64,000 nt of DNA from NCBI GenBank assembly GCA_905221605.1, contig CAJNDS010002485.1, forward strand, positions 270,001 to 334,000. Reading direction: 5' to 3'. This document shows positions 10,816 through 21,739 of this stretch, in pieces. The translations under genes were made by a program, and so were the position numbers. This DNA is from Symbiodinium natans. Lineage: Eukaryota; Sar; Dinophyceae; Suessiales; Symbiodiniaceae. The notes below the pieces were generated by a model. That model was not told the origin of the DNA. It was given only the letters and a program-made list of their open reading frames with translations, and ran no database searches. Positions within the stretch are counted from its first letter, which is position 1. Every line of letters begins with the position of its first letter.

Positions 10816-11089
10816 CTCAGGGTTTAGTAATTTAGGGTCCAGGATGTTCCCTACATAAGGCGTTTACATGCCCAAGTATGCGTTGAGTTAGGGAAGTATG
10901 GGGCCTTCCTCCAGTGCACCACTGTTTCTTTGTGAGAGGTTAAGGGTTTAGGATTTATGCCCTAAACCCTAAACCCTAAAACCTGAACCCTGAATCCTAA
11001 ACCCTGAACCCTGAATCCTAAGGGTGTAGGGTTGCGAATGATCAGCCGATCCTCAGGCTCGGGACATGAACTGGCCAGTTGCGCTGCAA

Positions 11090-11300
11090 GGTTTAGGGTT
11101 TAGGGTTTAGGGTTTAGGGTTTAGGGTTTAGGGTTTAGGGTTTAGGGTCTAGGGTTTAGGGTTTAGGGTTTAGGGTTTAGGGTTTAGGGTTTGTGGTTTA
11201 GGGCTTGGGGTTTAGGGTTTAGGGGTTTAATGTTTCGGGTTTAGAGTTTAGGGTTTGGGGTTCAGGATTTGGGTTCTAGGGCTTAGGGTTTAGGATTTGG
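11090..11300. repeat. Interstitial telomeric array (TTTAGGG)n
   Basis: About 14 near-perfect TTTAGGG units decay rightwards into degenerate TTTGGGG/TTCAGGG words. Confidence 0.9.
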
Positions 11301-11395
11301 GTTGAGGTGTTTTCGGACTCTACAGTAGCTTTCAAGTCAGGCTTCTCACCTTTCGTGTCCCCCAGCTCTTGCGACTTTGGCATGGTCTTGGGTTT

Positions 11396-11488
11396 GGGGT
11401 TTAGGGTTTAGGGTTTAGGGTTTAGGGTTTAGGGTTTAGGGTTTAGGGTTTAGGGTTTAGGGTTTAGGGTTTAGGGTTTAGGGTTCTG
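11396..11488. repeat. Interstitial telomeric array (TTTAGGG)n
   Basis: About 12 units, nearly perfect. Confidence 0.95.
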
Positions 11489-11770
11489 GGTTCTGAGGAT
11501 ATCTTGGTGTAAGATTCAAAGCCCAAAGCCTTGCTTGTGGGTTGTCTCAGATTCTTGCAACAGAGCTGTATACCAATAACCTTCAGCAAATGCAGGAGGT
11601 TTTCGGATTCTGAGAATATGGTTTAAAGTCTTGTGATGTCGGGCCCTTCCTTGATCCGGATAGGAATGCACGATAAAGCGTACGCTGCCAAAAAGCCCAT
11701 ACCATACCTAACGCCCTAATTATACCCTAAACCCTGAACCTCAGTTCAGAAAGAAGATCCCAATCTAGTT

Positions 11771-11935
11771 TAGGATCCTAAACCCTAAACCCTAAACCCT
11801 AAACCCTAAACTTTTAAACCCTAAACCCTAAACCCTAAACCCTAAACCCTAAACCCTAAACCCTAAACCCTAAACCCTAAACCCTAAACCCTAAACCCTA
11901 AACCCTAAACCCGAACCCCTAAACCCTAAACCCGC
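11771..11935. repeat. Interstitial telomeric array (CCCTAAA)n
   Basis: More than 20 units in the orientation opposite to the array at 11,396. The array is interrupted once by a TTTT slip near 11,812. Confidence 0.95.
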
Positions 11936-11979
11936 TGTTGATGGTGTGGTATTGGGTTATCAGGGTGAGCCAAGGTGGG

Positions 11980-12050
11980 CTTGACTGTCTGCAGGCCAAG
12001 GCACCAACTTGCACAGCGGTGGTTCTGGTGGTGGTGCTTGTAATACCTTC
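11980..12050. repeat. Dispersed short duplication, copy 1
   Basis: The phrase AAGGCACCAACTTGCACA with a following GTGGTTCTGGTGG recurs with changes at about 63,735-63,790. Both copies have a TTGTAATACC/TTGTAGTACC end. Confidence 0.5.
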
Positions 12051-12289
12051 AGGGGTTAAGGGTTTAGGGTTTAGGGTTTTGGGTTTAGGGTTTAGCGCTT
12101 AGGGGTTTCAACGGCCACATGTGCCTTAGGGCGTAGGTAGGGTTTAGGGATTAGGGGCGAGGGCTGATCATGAGACATCATCCTCGTGGCTTCACAAAGC
12201 ATGTCGCGGTCATATGCAGCACGCGCGCTGGGTTTGAGCTTGTAGCTTGTGGATCACAATTTCGGGGCCTTGTTGTACCGATTGTGCGA

Positions 12290-12450
12290 TATGTATAAAC
12301 ATATGTATATGTACATGTATATGTACATGTATACATGTATGTATACATACATACATGCATGCATGCATGCATACATACATACGTTACATACATATGTGTG
12401 TAGGTAAATAAAAAAACAGAAACATTATATGTACCTATATATATATATGC
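12290..12450. repeat. AT-rich (ATGTAC/ATGC) microsatellite
   Basis: Repeated TATGTACATG, CATACATA and GCATGCATGCAT words make the tract almost completely self-complementary, so it could extrude as a cruciform. The open frame on the minus strand (Tyr/Thr/Cys/Met-rich) is a repeat artefact. Confidence 0.9.
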
Positions 12451-12599
12451 TAACCCCATTCGATGTATTTCGGTTTCTCGGTTTTTTCAAGCCGCCTCGA
12501 GTTTGGTAACTCTGATCGGTGTGTTGTTTGGCGGGTTTTTGAGCCGGCCTGTAAACCCGAAATTTTGACCCACTACATGAACTTATATAACCAGTACAA

Positions 12600-12970
12600 C
12601 GAATACCTGATATGATTAAGAAATACAATTAGCACAACTAATGCCAGCAATGTGTTTTACAGTTTTTTCAGTAATTAGTTTAAGTCATGTGATTCATACA
12701 CCTATTACCTCCATGCAATTAGAAACGAATATGCTGATTACATTTGGCATAGTTGCCGTACGTATTGTAACTACTAAGAAAAACAAATTGCATGTAAAAA
12801 ACGAAAAAATGCTAGAAGTATAGAGTGAAACCAACAGCATTGAGATATTGAATATACACAACAAATTTATTTTAACTCTTACATCTGTTACATCTAAAAC
12901 CGTGAATGTACATAGCCAAGCAAAACTAGGGGTAATCGAATTCATTTTCGCAATAAAAGTTATCAAGATA
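12600..12970. other. AT-rich island of unknown origin
   Basis: Base composition is markedly more AT-rich than the flanks. Open frames of 60-90 codons exist on both strands (12,641-12,823 plus; 12,694-12,966 minus). I considered an organelle-derived insertion because of the composition but recognise no cob, cox or plastid gene in any frame. Confidence 0.4.
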
Positions 12971-12984
12971 GTACATCATTTACA

Positions 12985-13270
12985 TGCTTAAATCTTAAAC
13001 CCTAAACCTTTAAAGTCTGAACCCTACAGGGTTTAAAGGTTAAGGGCTTGGATACAGGTTTAAATGGCTAAATCTTAAACCCTAAGCCTTTAAACCTTAA
13101 CCCTACAGGGTTTAAAGGTTAAGGGTTTAAAACTAGTTGCAGGCTTAGGTGTAAATGCCTACATCTTAAACCCTAAACCTGTAAAAATCTTAACCCTATA
13201 GAATTCAAAGGTTAAGGGCTTAGGGTTTAATTGCCGGCATAGGTTCAAATGCCTAAATCTTAAATTATAA
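12985..13270. repeat. Satellite with AATCTTAAACCCTAAACC unit, copy array 1
   Basis: Four units start at about 12,991, 13,071, 13,162 and 13,256 (spacing 80-94 bp). Each contains an internal palindrome around CCCTACAGGG flanked by AACCTTTAA/TTAAAGGTT. The same family occupies 36,600-37,480. Confidence 0.8.
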
Positions 13271-13427
13271 ACAAAAGCCAACAGAAAGAAAAACCCTCCG
13301 TGCGTGTGCGTGAGAGAGTGAATTAAGGAATACAGCCAAAAATCCGGTCACAGGAAAATCACCAGACAGCATAGGTTTTATCGGTATTTGCGGTACTTTT
13401 GCAAAGATCAAGGCCCGCGGTGGGTCC

Positions 13428-13590
13428 TTTGGGGGGGGGGGGGGGGGGGTGACCATATATATATAGATAAGATAAGATATATATATATATGTGTATAAAA
13501 TATATATATATATATATATGGTGCAGCGTCGCGCCCCCCCCCCCACCCCCGCCACCCCCCCCCCCCCCCCCACCCCATGGTCCCCCCCCC
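13428..13590. repeat. G-run, (TA)n and C-run cluster
   Basis: A G-run of about 19 bases, an AT microsatellite (13,455-13,520) and a C-rich tract (13,536-13,592) lie side by side. All six frames are low in stops, so the open frames here are not genes. Confidence 0.9.
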
Positions 13591-13719
13591 CCGTGGGTGG
13601 CTCAAATAGGGTTTATTTGGAAGCTGGCAATGGGCTTTATTATAGCCATACACGTTTCCACGAGGGTACGCTGCTGTCACGTCAGTCGTACTATGGTGGC
13701 CTCAGGAACAAGAACCAAG

Positions 13720-15950
13720 TAGTTCCTGTTCTCTCTTGTCTTTTTCTCCTCAACCCTAAAGTCGAAGGCTCTCGTGAACAGGAGAAGAGAAGGGAGAGAT
13801 AAGAGGAACACAATTTTAATGGGAAGAGCCAAGAAAAGAATAGCAGAGATATGAATAAAGGAGAGGGAGAGACAAAACAAGGCGTAAAGAAGATGGCACT
13901 CTGTCTTTTCGAAATAAGAAAACCAAAAGAAAGAATTATGAAAAGGAGAAGGGTTAGGAAAAGAGCCGAAGAGATAGGCCGAGAAGAGGGATATGATGAA
14001 GTACAGCAAAGGTCCACGCACAAGGAGTCACCTTCTGCTTACCCTTCCACTGCTTTATTTTGCAAGCTCCTTTCTTGTGTTTTATCAATTAAAGTTAAAA
14101 GGAAACAGAAGGAGAGAAGGGAAAGGGAAGTGAGAGAGGAGAGACAACAAGGAGGCCATTTTAATTTTCTGGAAGGGTACCGAAAAGAAGAGAAGAGGCA
14201 AGAAACAAGGAGACGGAGGAACACAGATGGCACTCTTCTTTATCTATCATCTCTCCCTTCCTTGTCTCTCCCTTTTCCCTCCATAATTAAACAAGACAAG
14301 ACTATTCTTGCTCTTCGCAGACAGGTGCCCTCTCTCCTCTTCAGGAAGCCCCCCTTGCCCTTATTGCGCTTGCTTTCTGAAACGACAAGTTAAACAACAC
14401 ATAGAAAGAGAGGACAGGGAATGAAACAGTAGGCAGTGGAGCTCTTCAATGTAATTCACTATATGTTTCTTCTTATTCTTTTTCGTTCAAAAAGGGAAAG
14501 AAGCTTTCTTTTGTGTGTTTTTGAGATATCAAGGAGAATAAGAGAAGAGAAGGGAGAGAGAAAGGAGAGAGGAGTTATCAAAAGGAATGCAATATTAATG
14601 GGAAGAGCAATAAAAGAATGGAAGAGAAATGAAGACAGGAGAGGGAGGTGCAAAAATAAGGCAAAGACAAGATGGTGCCACGTTCATCTTACCTCTCGTT
14701 CTTATCTTTCTCTTCTCTGGTTCTTGTCCCTTTGAAATAAAAAACAAAAGGAAGGACAATGAACATGTAAAGGAACCCGTTTTCGTTCTCGGTTTGGGCA
14801 CTAGGAAATGAACAGAGGCGATAGGGCGAGAGGAGGGGTTTGTTGAAGCATGGGGAGGGTTTACGGGCAAGGAGCCAACTCCGCCCACTTCCCCCATCCA
14901 AGGAAACAGGAGAAGAAAGGAACAGGGCCTCCATTCCCCTCTTATTCTTCCTTTCTTGCGTTTTTGTCGTTCAAAGGGGAACAGGAGAAGAGGAGGGAGA
15001 GAGAAGGAGACAGGAGGGATAAAAAGGATTGCCTTTTTGATGGGAAGAGCAAAGAAAAGAATAGAAGAGAGACGAATGGAGAAGCGGGAGAGACAAAACA
15101 ATGCGCAGAGAAAATGGCACTCTTCTTTATCTATCCTCTCTCCCTTGTCTCTCCCTTCCCTCTTTCTTGTCGAAAAGAGAAAAACAAAAAGGAAGAACTA
15201 TGAGAAGGAAAAGGGTAAGGAAAGGAACAGAAGAGATAGGCCGAGAAGAGGAATTGATGTAATGACTAAGTAAAATGAGGAGTTCTTCAATTTCCCTCCC
15301 TATCTCTTATGTTACTTTTCCTTCTTGTGGGGTGTCCCTTTTCCTCCCTTGAAGTCTTGAAGATGCAGAAAACGATTGAAAAGGACACCCGTTCCATCGC
15401 CCATATCTAGGGAGAGAGAGAATCATGAGCATCAGCTGGGTTTGCTGCCAATCCAAAATGGGCGTCCCCGTTAATCGTTCTTTTGGGTGTCCTTTTTGCT
15501 CGCTTGAAGATGCAGAAAACGATCCAAAAGGACACCCGTTGGAGGAAGAGAGAAGGAGAAACGAGAGACACAAAGGATTGCATTTTTAATGGGAAGAGCA
15601 AAGAAAAGAATAGAAGAGAGATGAATGGAGAAGAGGGAGAGACAAAACAAGGCGCAGAGAAAATGGCACTCTTCTTTATCTATCCTCTCTCCCTAGTTTC
15701 TCCCTTCCCTCTTTCTTTGCGAGATGAGCAAAGCAAAACGGAAGAACTATGAGAAGGATAAGGGTAAGGAAAGGAACAGAAGAGATAGGCCGAGAAGAGG
15801 AATATGATGGAGTATTATGGAAAGGTCCACGAGCAGGGAGTCACCCTCTGCTTACCCTTCCACTGCCTTTATCATATGAGCTCCTTTCTTGTGTTCAATC
15901 AGTTAAAAAGAAGCAGAAGCAGAGAAGGGAAAAGCACAAATTGAGCCCAA
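13720..15950. repeat. Purine-rich divergent long repeats
   Basis: A phrase starting AATGGGAAGAGC and followed by purine-rich DNA ending in GATGGCACTC or AATGGCACTC recurs at about 13,818, 14,595, 15,038 and 15,588. A further copy is at about 21,388 inside the duplicated block. Unit spacing is irregular (about 440-780 bp). Strong purine bias on the plus strand leaves many frames open on both strands. None shows a conserved domain, and none looks like a gene. Confidence 0.75.
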
Positions 15951-18900
15951 AACCTTAGGGGCCAGGGCTTGCGATTTGACTCTTTAGAGCAAAAATCGAC
16001 CCCAAAATCTTAGGGACCTGGGCTTGCGATTTGACTCTTTGGAGCAAAAATTGAGCCCCAAATCTTAGGGACCTGGGCTTGCGATGTCACTCTTTGGAGC
16101 AAGAAATCAGACCAAGATCTTAGGGACCAGGGCTTGCGATTTGACTCTTTGGAGCACAAATCGACCCCAAAATCTTAGGGGCCAGGGCTTGCGATTTGAC
16201 TCTTTGGAGCACAAATCGACCCCAAAATCTTGGGGACCAGGGCTTGCGACGTCACTCTTTGGAGCAAAAATTGAGCCCAAAAACTTAGGGACTAGGGCTT
16301 GCGATTAGACTCTTTGGAGCACAAATCGACCCCAAAATCTTGGGGACCAGGGCTTGCGATGTCACTCTTTGGAGCAAAAATTGGGCCCAAAACTTAGGGA
16401 CCAGGGCTTGCGATTTGACTCTTTGGAGCACAAATCGACCCCAAAATCTTAGGGACCAGGGCTTGCGATTTCACTCCGGGAGAAAAACTGAGCCCAAAAT
16501 CTTAGGGGCCAGGGCTTGCGACGTCACTCTTTGGGGCAAAAACTGAGCCCAAAATCTTAAGGAGCAGGGCTTGCGATTTGACTCTTTAGAGCAGAAACTG
16601 AGCCCAAAATCTGAGGGACCAGGGCTACCGATTGGACTCTTCGGAGCACAAATCGACCCCAAAATCTTCGGGACCAGGGCTTGCGATGTCACTCTTTGGA
16701 GCAAAAACTGAGCCCCAAAACTTAGGGACCAGGGCTTGCGATTTGACTCTTTGGAGCACAAATCGACCCCAAAATCTTAGGGACCAGGGCTTGCGATTTG
16801 ACTCTTCGGAGCACAAATCGACCCCAAAATCTTAGGGACCAGGGCTTGCGATGATACTCTTAGCACCAGGGCTTGCGATTTGACTCTTTGGGGCAAAAAC
16901 TGGGCCCAAAATCTTAGGGACCAGGGCTTGCGATTTGACTCTTTGGAGCACAAATCGACCCCAAAATCTTGGGGACCAGGGCTTGCGATGTCACTCTTTG
17001 GAGCAAAAATTGAGCCCAAAAACTTAGGGACTAGGGCTTGCGATTAGACTCTTTGGAGCACAAATCGACCCCAAAATCTTGGGGACCAGGGCTTGCGACG
17101 TCACTCTTTGGAGCAAAAATTGAGCCCAAAACTTAGGGACTAGGGCTTGCGATTTGACTCTTTGGAGCACAAATCGACCCAAAATCTTCGGGACCAGGGC
17201 TTGCGATTTCACTCCTGGCGAAAAACTGAGCCCAAAAACTTAGGGACCAGGGCTTGCGATGTCACTCTTTGGAGCAAAAACTGGGCCCAAAATCTTAAGG
17301 ACCAGGGCTTGCGATATTACTCTTTGGAGCAAAAACTGAACCCAAAATCTTCGGGACCAGGGCTTGTGATTTTACTCTTTGGCGCAGGAGATGAGTTAAG
17401 GGCCAGAACTTGCGATGTCACTCTTTGGAGCAAAAACTGAGCCCAAAAACTTAGGGACCAGGGCTTGCGATTTGACTCTTTGGAGCACACATCGACCCCA
17501 AAATCTTAGGGACCAGGGCTTGCGACGTCACTCTTTGGAGCAAAAATTGAGCCCAAAAACTTAGGGACCAGGGCTTGCGATTTGACTCTTTGGAGCACAC
17601 ATCGACCCCAAAATCTTAGGGACCAGGGCTTGCGATTTCACTCCTGGAGAAAAACTGAGCCCAAAATCTTAGGGACCAGGGCTTACGATGTCACTCTTTG
17701 GGGCAAAAACTGAGCCCAAAATCTGAAGGACCAGGGCTTGCGGTTTGACTCTTTGGAGCAAAAACTGAGCCCAAAATCTTAGGGACCAGGGCTTGCGATT
17801 GGACTCTTCGGAGCACAAATCGACCCCAAAATCTTAGGGACCAGGGCTTGCGGTTTGATGACTCTTCGGAGCACAAATCGACCCCAAAATCTTAGGGACC
17901 AGGGCTTGCGATGATACTCTTTGGAGCAAAACTTAAGCACCAGGGATTTGACTCTTTGGAGCAAAGACTGAGCCCAAAATCTTAGGGGCCAGGGCTTGCG
18001 ATTTGACTCTTTGGAGCACAAATCTTGGGGACCAGGGCTTGCGACGTCACTCTTTGGAGCAAAAATTGAGCCCAAAAACTTAGGGACTAGGGCTTGCGAT
18101 TAGACTCTTTGGAGCACAAATCGACCCCACAATCTTGGGGACCAGGGCTTGCGATGTCACTCTTTGGAGCAAAAATTGAGCCCAAAAACTTAGGGACCAG
18201 GGCTTGCGATTTGACTCTTTGGAGCACAAATCGACCCCAAAATCTTAGAGACCAGGGCTTGCGATTTCACTCCTGGAGAAAACTGAGCCCAAAATCTGAG
18301 GGACCAGGGCTTGCGATGTCACTCTTTGGCGCAAGAGATGAGCCCAAAATCTTAGGGACCAGGGCTTGCGATGTCACTCTTTGGAGCAAAAACTGGGCCC
18401 AAAATCTTAAGGACCAGGGCTTGCGATTTGACTCTTTGGAGCAAAAATTGAGCCAAAATCTTAGGGACCAGGGCTTGCGGTTTGATGACTCTTCGGAGCA
18501 CAAATCGACCCCAAAATCTTAGGGACCAGGGCTTGCGATGATACTCTTTGGAGCAAAACTTAAGCACCAGGGATTTGACTCTTTGGAGCAAAGACTGAGC
18601 CCAAAATCTTAGGGGCCAGGGCTTGCGATTTGACTCTTTGGAGCACAAATCAACCCCAAAATCTTGGGGACCAGGGCTTGCGACGTCACTCTTTGGAGCA
18701 AAAACTGAGCCCAAAAACTTAGGGACTAGGGCTTGCGATTAGACTCTTTGGAGCACAAATCGACCCCAAAATCTTGGGGACCAGGGCTTGCGATGTCACT
18801 CTTTGGAGCAAAAATTGAGCCCAAAAACTTAGGGACCAGGGCTTGCGATTTGACTCTTTGGAGCACAAATCGACCCCAAAATCTTAGAGACCAGGGCTTG

Positions 18901-19378
18901 CGATTTCACTCCTGGAGAAAACTGAGCCCAAAATCTTAGGGACCAGGGCTTGCGATGTCACTCTTTGGCGCAAGAGATGAGCCCAAAATCTTAGGGATCA
19001 GGGCTTGCGATGTCACTCTTTGGAGCAAAAACTGGGCCCAAAATCTTAAGGACCAGGGCTTGCGATTTGACTCTTTGGAGCAAAAACTGAGCCCAAAATC
19101 TTAGGGACCAGGGCTTGCGATTTGACTCTTGGGAGCAAAAATTAAGGCCAAAATCTTAAGGACCAGGGCTTGCGATTTGACTCTTTAGCGCAAAAAATGA
19201 GCCCAAAATCTTAGGGACCAGGGCTTGCGATTTGACTCCTTGGAGCAAGAATGGAACCCAAAATCTTAAGGACCAGGCCTTGCGGGAGCAAAAACTGAGC
19301 CCAAAATCTTAACAAGGGCTTGCAATTGTATTCTTCGGCGCAAAAAAATAGCCCAAAATATTCGGGGCCAGGGCTTGC
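15940..19378. repeat. 55-bp minisatellite, array 1
   Basis: About 62 units of 55 bp carry the core CTTAGGGACCAGGGCTTGCG followed by TTTGACTCTTTGGAGC. Two subtypes are interleaved, one with ACAAATCGACCCC and one with AAAAACTGAGCCC. A second polymorphism is TTTGACTC against GTCACTC. The period is not divisible by three and the apparent ORFs on both strands change frame from unit to unit, so the array is not coding. Confidence 0.97.
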
Positions 19379-19379
19379 G

Positions 19380-19485
19380 CTAGTTTGAACAGTTTGAATG
19401 GGAGGCCCGGGCTCGTAATTTAGTAGTGGGGGGAGGCCCGGGCTCGTAATTTAGTATTGGGGGGAGGCCCGGGCTCGTAATTATG
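19380..19485. repeat. Short tandem repeat with GGAGGCCCGGGCTCGTAATT
   Basis: Three copies of a 32-bp unit containing the palindrome-like GGCCCGGGC lie at the right edge of the minisatellite. They are preserved in the second duplicate at about 25,253-25,340. Confidence 0.9.
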
Positions 19486-19544
19486 TAAGACTCTCCACCG
19501 CATAGCATTCCCTTGCACGGTGGTGAATATTTGAGTTTTTCAGA

Positions 19545-19790
19545 CTGAAGATGATGGGAGATGATGGAGATGAAGAAGATGAAGAAGATGATGGGAGATG
19601 AAGAAGATGATGAAGATGATGGAGATGATGAAGATGATGCTCGGAGATGAGGGGTGATGAGACATGATGAGAGAGGATGAGGAAAAGTGGGGGATGCTGG
19701 AGATGACGGGAGATGATGAAGATGATGGTAGATGATGGAGATGATGGGAGATGATGGAGATGATGGGAGATGATGGGGAGTTAAATTTCA
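19545..19790. repeat. GAT-rich microsatellite, array 1
   Basis: Imperfect GATGATGGA/GATGAAGAA units. The open minus-strand frame (Ser/His/Ile-rich) is a repeat artefact. Confidence 0.92.
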
Positions 19791-19824
19791 GGGAGGAGGA
19801 TTCCCCAGCCCCCACCCCCCCTTT

Positions 19825-20630
19825 GGAAATAATGGAATTGATTGAAACAATTGAATTAATTGAATTAATTCAATTAATTCAATTAATTCAATCAATTCAA
19901 TTAATTCAAGTAATTTAACTAATTCAGTTAATTTCAGCCCCCCTCAGCTCCCCTTTGAAAATAAAAGAATTAATTGAATTAATTCAATTATTTCAATTAA
20001 TTCAATTAATTCATTTATTTCCAAAGGGGGCGTGGGGGCTGGGGGCTGGGGAATCCCCCCCATTTGGAAACACATGAATTAAATGAATTAATCGAATTAA
20101 TTCAATTATTTCAATTAGCTCAATTAATTCAATTAATTCAATTAATTCAATTAATTCATTTATTTCCAAAGGGGGGGTGGGGGCTGGGGGCTGGGCCCCC
20201 ATTTGGAAATAAATTAATTAATTGAATTAATTGAATTAAATGAATTAAATGAATTAATTGAATTAATTGAATTAATTGAATTAATTGAATTAATTGAATA
20301 TTAATTTGAATTAATTGAATTAATTGAAATAATTCCATTAATTCAATTACTTCAATTAATTTCAGCCCCCCTCAGCTCCCCTTTGAAAATAAAAGAATTA
20401 ATTGAATTAATTCAATTATTTCAATTAATTCAATTAATTCAATTATTCATTTATTTCCAAAGGGGGGGTGGGGGCTGGGGGCTGGGGAATCCCCCCCCAT
20501 TTGGAAATAAATGAATTAATTGAATTAATTGAATTAATTGAAATAATTGAATTAATTGAATTAATTCAATTAATTTCAGTCCCCCTTTGGAAATACATTA
20601 ATTAATTGAATTTAATTAATTAAATTCTAT
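19825..20630. repeat. TTAATTGAA/TTAATTCAA tract, array 1
   Basis: AT-rich 9-10-bp units occur in blocks of opposite polarity (GAATTAATT then AATTAATTC). The blocks are separated by a conserved GC-rich spacer, CCCCTTTGGAAATAA or its complement, seen several times. Opposing blocks make long potential hairpins. The Ile/Glu/Leu or Ile/Gln/Leu repeat peptides read from it are artefacts. Confidence 0.93.
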
Positions 20631-20814
20631 CTGTGCAACCCTACAGGACCTAAAATAGGGTCTTTTTGGAAGATGGCTCTTGTAAATAAGTATGCGTTTT
20701 GGGGCCTGTTTTCCTCTTGTAAATACGAATCCCAGCTTCCAAATAGACCCTATTTAAGCTGCACACCCCCCCCCCCCCCCATGGCCCCCTGTGGGGTGGT
20801 GTGGTTGGGGTTGG

Positions 20815-21120
20815 GGTTTAGGGTTTAGGGTTTAGGGTTTAGGGTTTAGGGTTTAGGGTTTAGGGTTTAGGGTTTAGGGTTTAGGGTTTAGGGTTTAGGG
20901 TTTAGGGTTTAGGGTTTAGGGTTTAGGGTTTAGGGTTTAGGGTTTAGGGTTTATGGGTTTAGGGTTTAGGGTTTAGGGTTTAGGGTTTAGGGTTTAGGGT
21001 TTAGGGTTTAGGGTTTAGGGTTTAGGGTTTAGGGTTTAGGGTTTAGGGTTTAGGGTTTAGGGTTTAGGGTTTAGGGTTTAGGGTTTAGTTTAAGGTTTAG
21101 GTTTTAGGGTTTAGGGTTTA
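20815..21120. repeat. Interstitial telomeric array (TTTAGGG)n, end of duplication copy 1
   Basis: About 40 nearly perfect units are preceded by a C-run (20,766-20,780) and GTGGGGTGGTGTGG. The array ends with the irregular word TTTAGTTTAAGGTTTAGG just before copy 2 begins. Confidence 0.97.
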
Positions 21121-21739
21121 GGCTTGTGGGGTGTCCCTTTTCCTCCCTTGAAGTCTTGAAGATGCAGAAAACGATTGAAAAGGACACCCGTTCCATCGCC
21201 CATATCTAGGGAGAGAGAGAATCATGAGCATCAGCTGGGTTTGCTGCCAATCCAAAATGGGCGTCCCCGTTAATCGTTCTTTTGGGTGTCCTTTTTGCTC
21301 GCTTGAAGATGCAGAAAACGATCCAAAAGGACACCCGTTGGAGGAAGAGAGAAGGAGAAACGAGAGACACAAAGGATTGCATTTTTAATGGGAAGAGCAA
21401 AGAAAAGAATAGAAGAGAGATGAATGGAGAAGAGGGAGAGACAAAACAAGGCGCAGAGAAAATGGCACTCTTCTTTATCTATCCTCTCTCCCTAGTTTCT
21501 CCCTTCCCTCTTTCTTTGCGAGATGAGCAAAGCAAAACGGAAGAACTATGAGAAGGATAAGGGTAAGGAAAGGAACAGAAGAGATAGGCCGAGAAGAGGA
21601 ATATGATGGAGTATTATGGAAAGGTCCACGAGCAGGGAGTCACCCTCTGCTTACCCTTCCACTGCCTTTATCATATGAGCTCCTTTCTTGTGTTCAATCA
21701 GTTAAAAAGAAGCAGAAGCAGAGAAGGGAAAAGCACAAA

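Larger units (their letters stand above)
15324..21122. repeat. Segmental tandem duplication, copy 1 (5799 bp)
   Basis: From CTTGTGGGGTGTCCC at 15,324 the sequence is repeated at 21,123 with almost no substitution. The block contains purine-rich DNA, the 55-bp minisatellite, a GAT tract, a TTAATTGAA tract, a poly-C run and an ITS. The offset is 5799 bp on the left side and 5854 bp from about 17,400 onwards, because copy 2 has one extra 55-bp unit. The repeat junction falls exactly at the right end of the ITS. Confidence 0.97.

Noticed and set aside
12641-12966. Mitochondrial cob/cox insertion
   Set aside because: Composition fits, but no recognisable organelle protein motif appears in any frame.
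13720-15950. Several long ORFs on both strands in the purine-rich region
   Set aside because: Purine/pyrimidine bias suppresses stops. Homologous repeat units read in different frames and no domain is visible.
18445-18460. Spliced-leader-like TTGAGCCAAAAT in the minisatellite
   Set aside because: It is a one-base-deleted variant of the array's own GAGCCCAAAAT word, so not evidence of a leader.
15940-19378. Possible CRISPR array or repeat-protein gene in the 55-bp minisatellite
   Set aside because: Units are contiguous without unique spacers, the period is not a multiple of three, the context is eukaryotic, and no cas-like gene is present.
19540-20338. Ile/Glu/Leu and Ser/His/Ile repeat proteins
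   Set aside because: They are translations of the TTAATTGAA and GAT microsatellites and are strand-symmetric.
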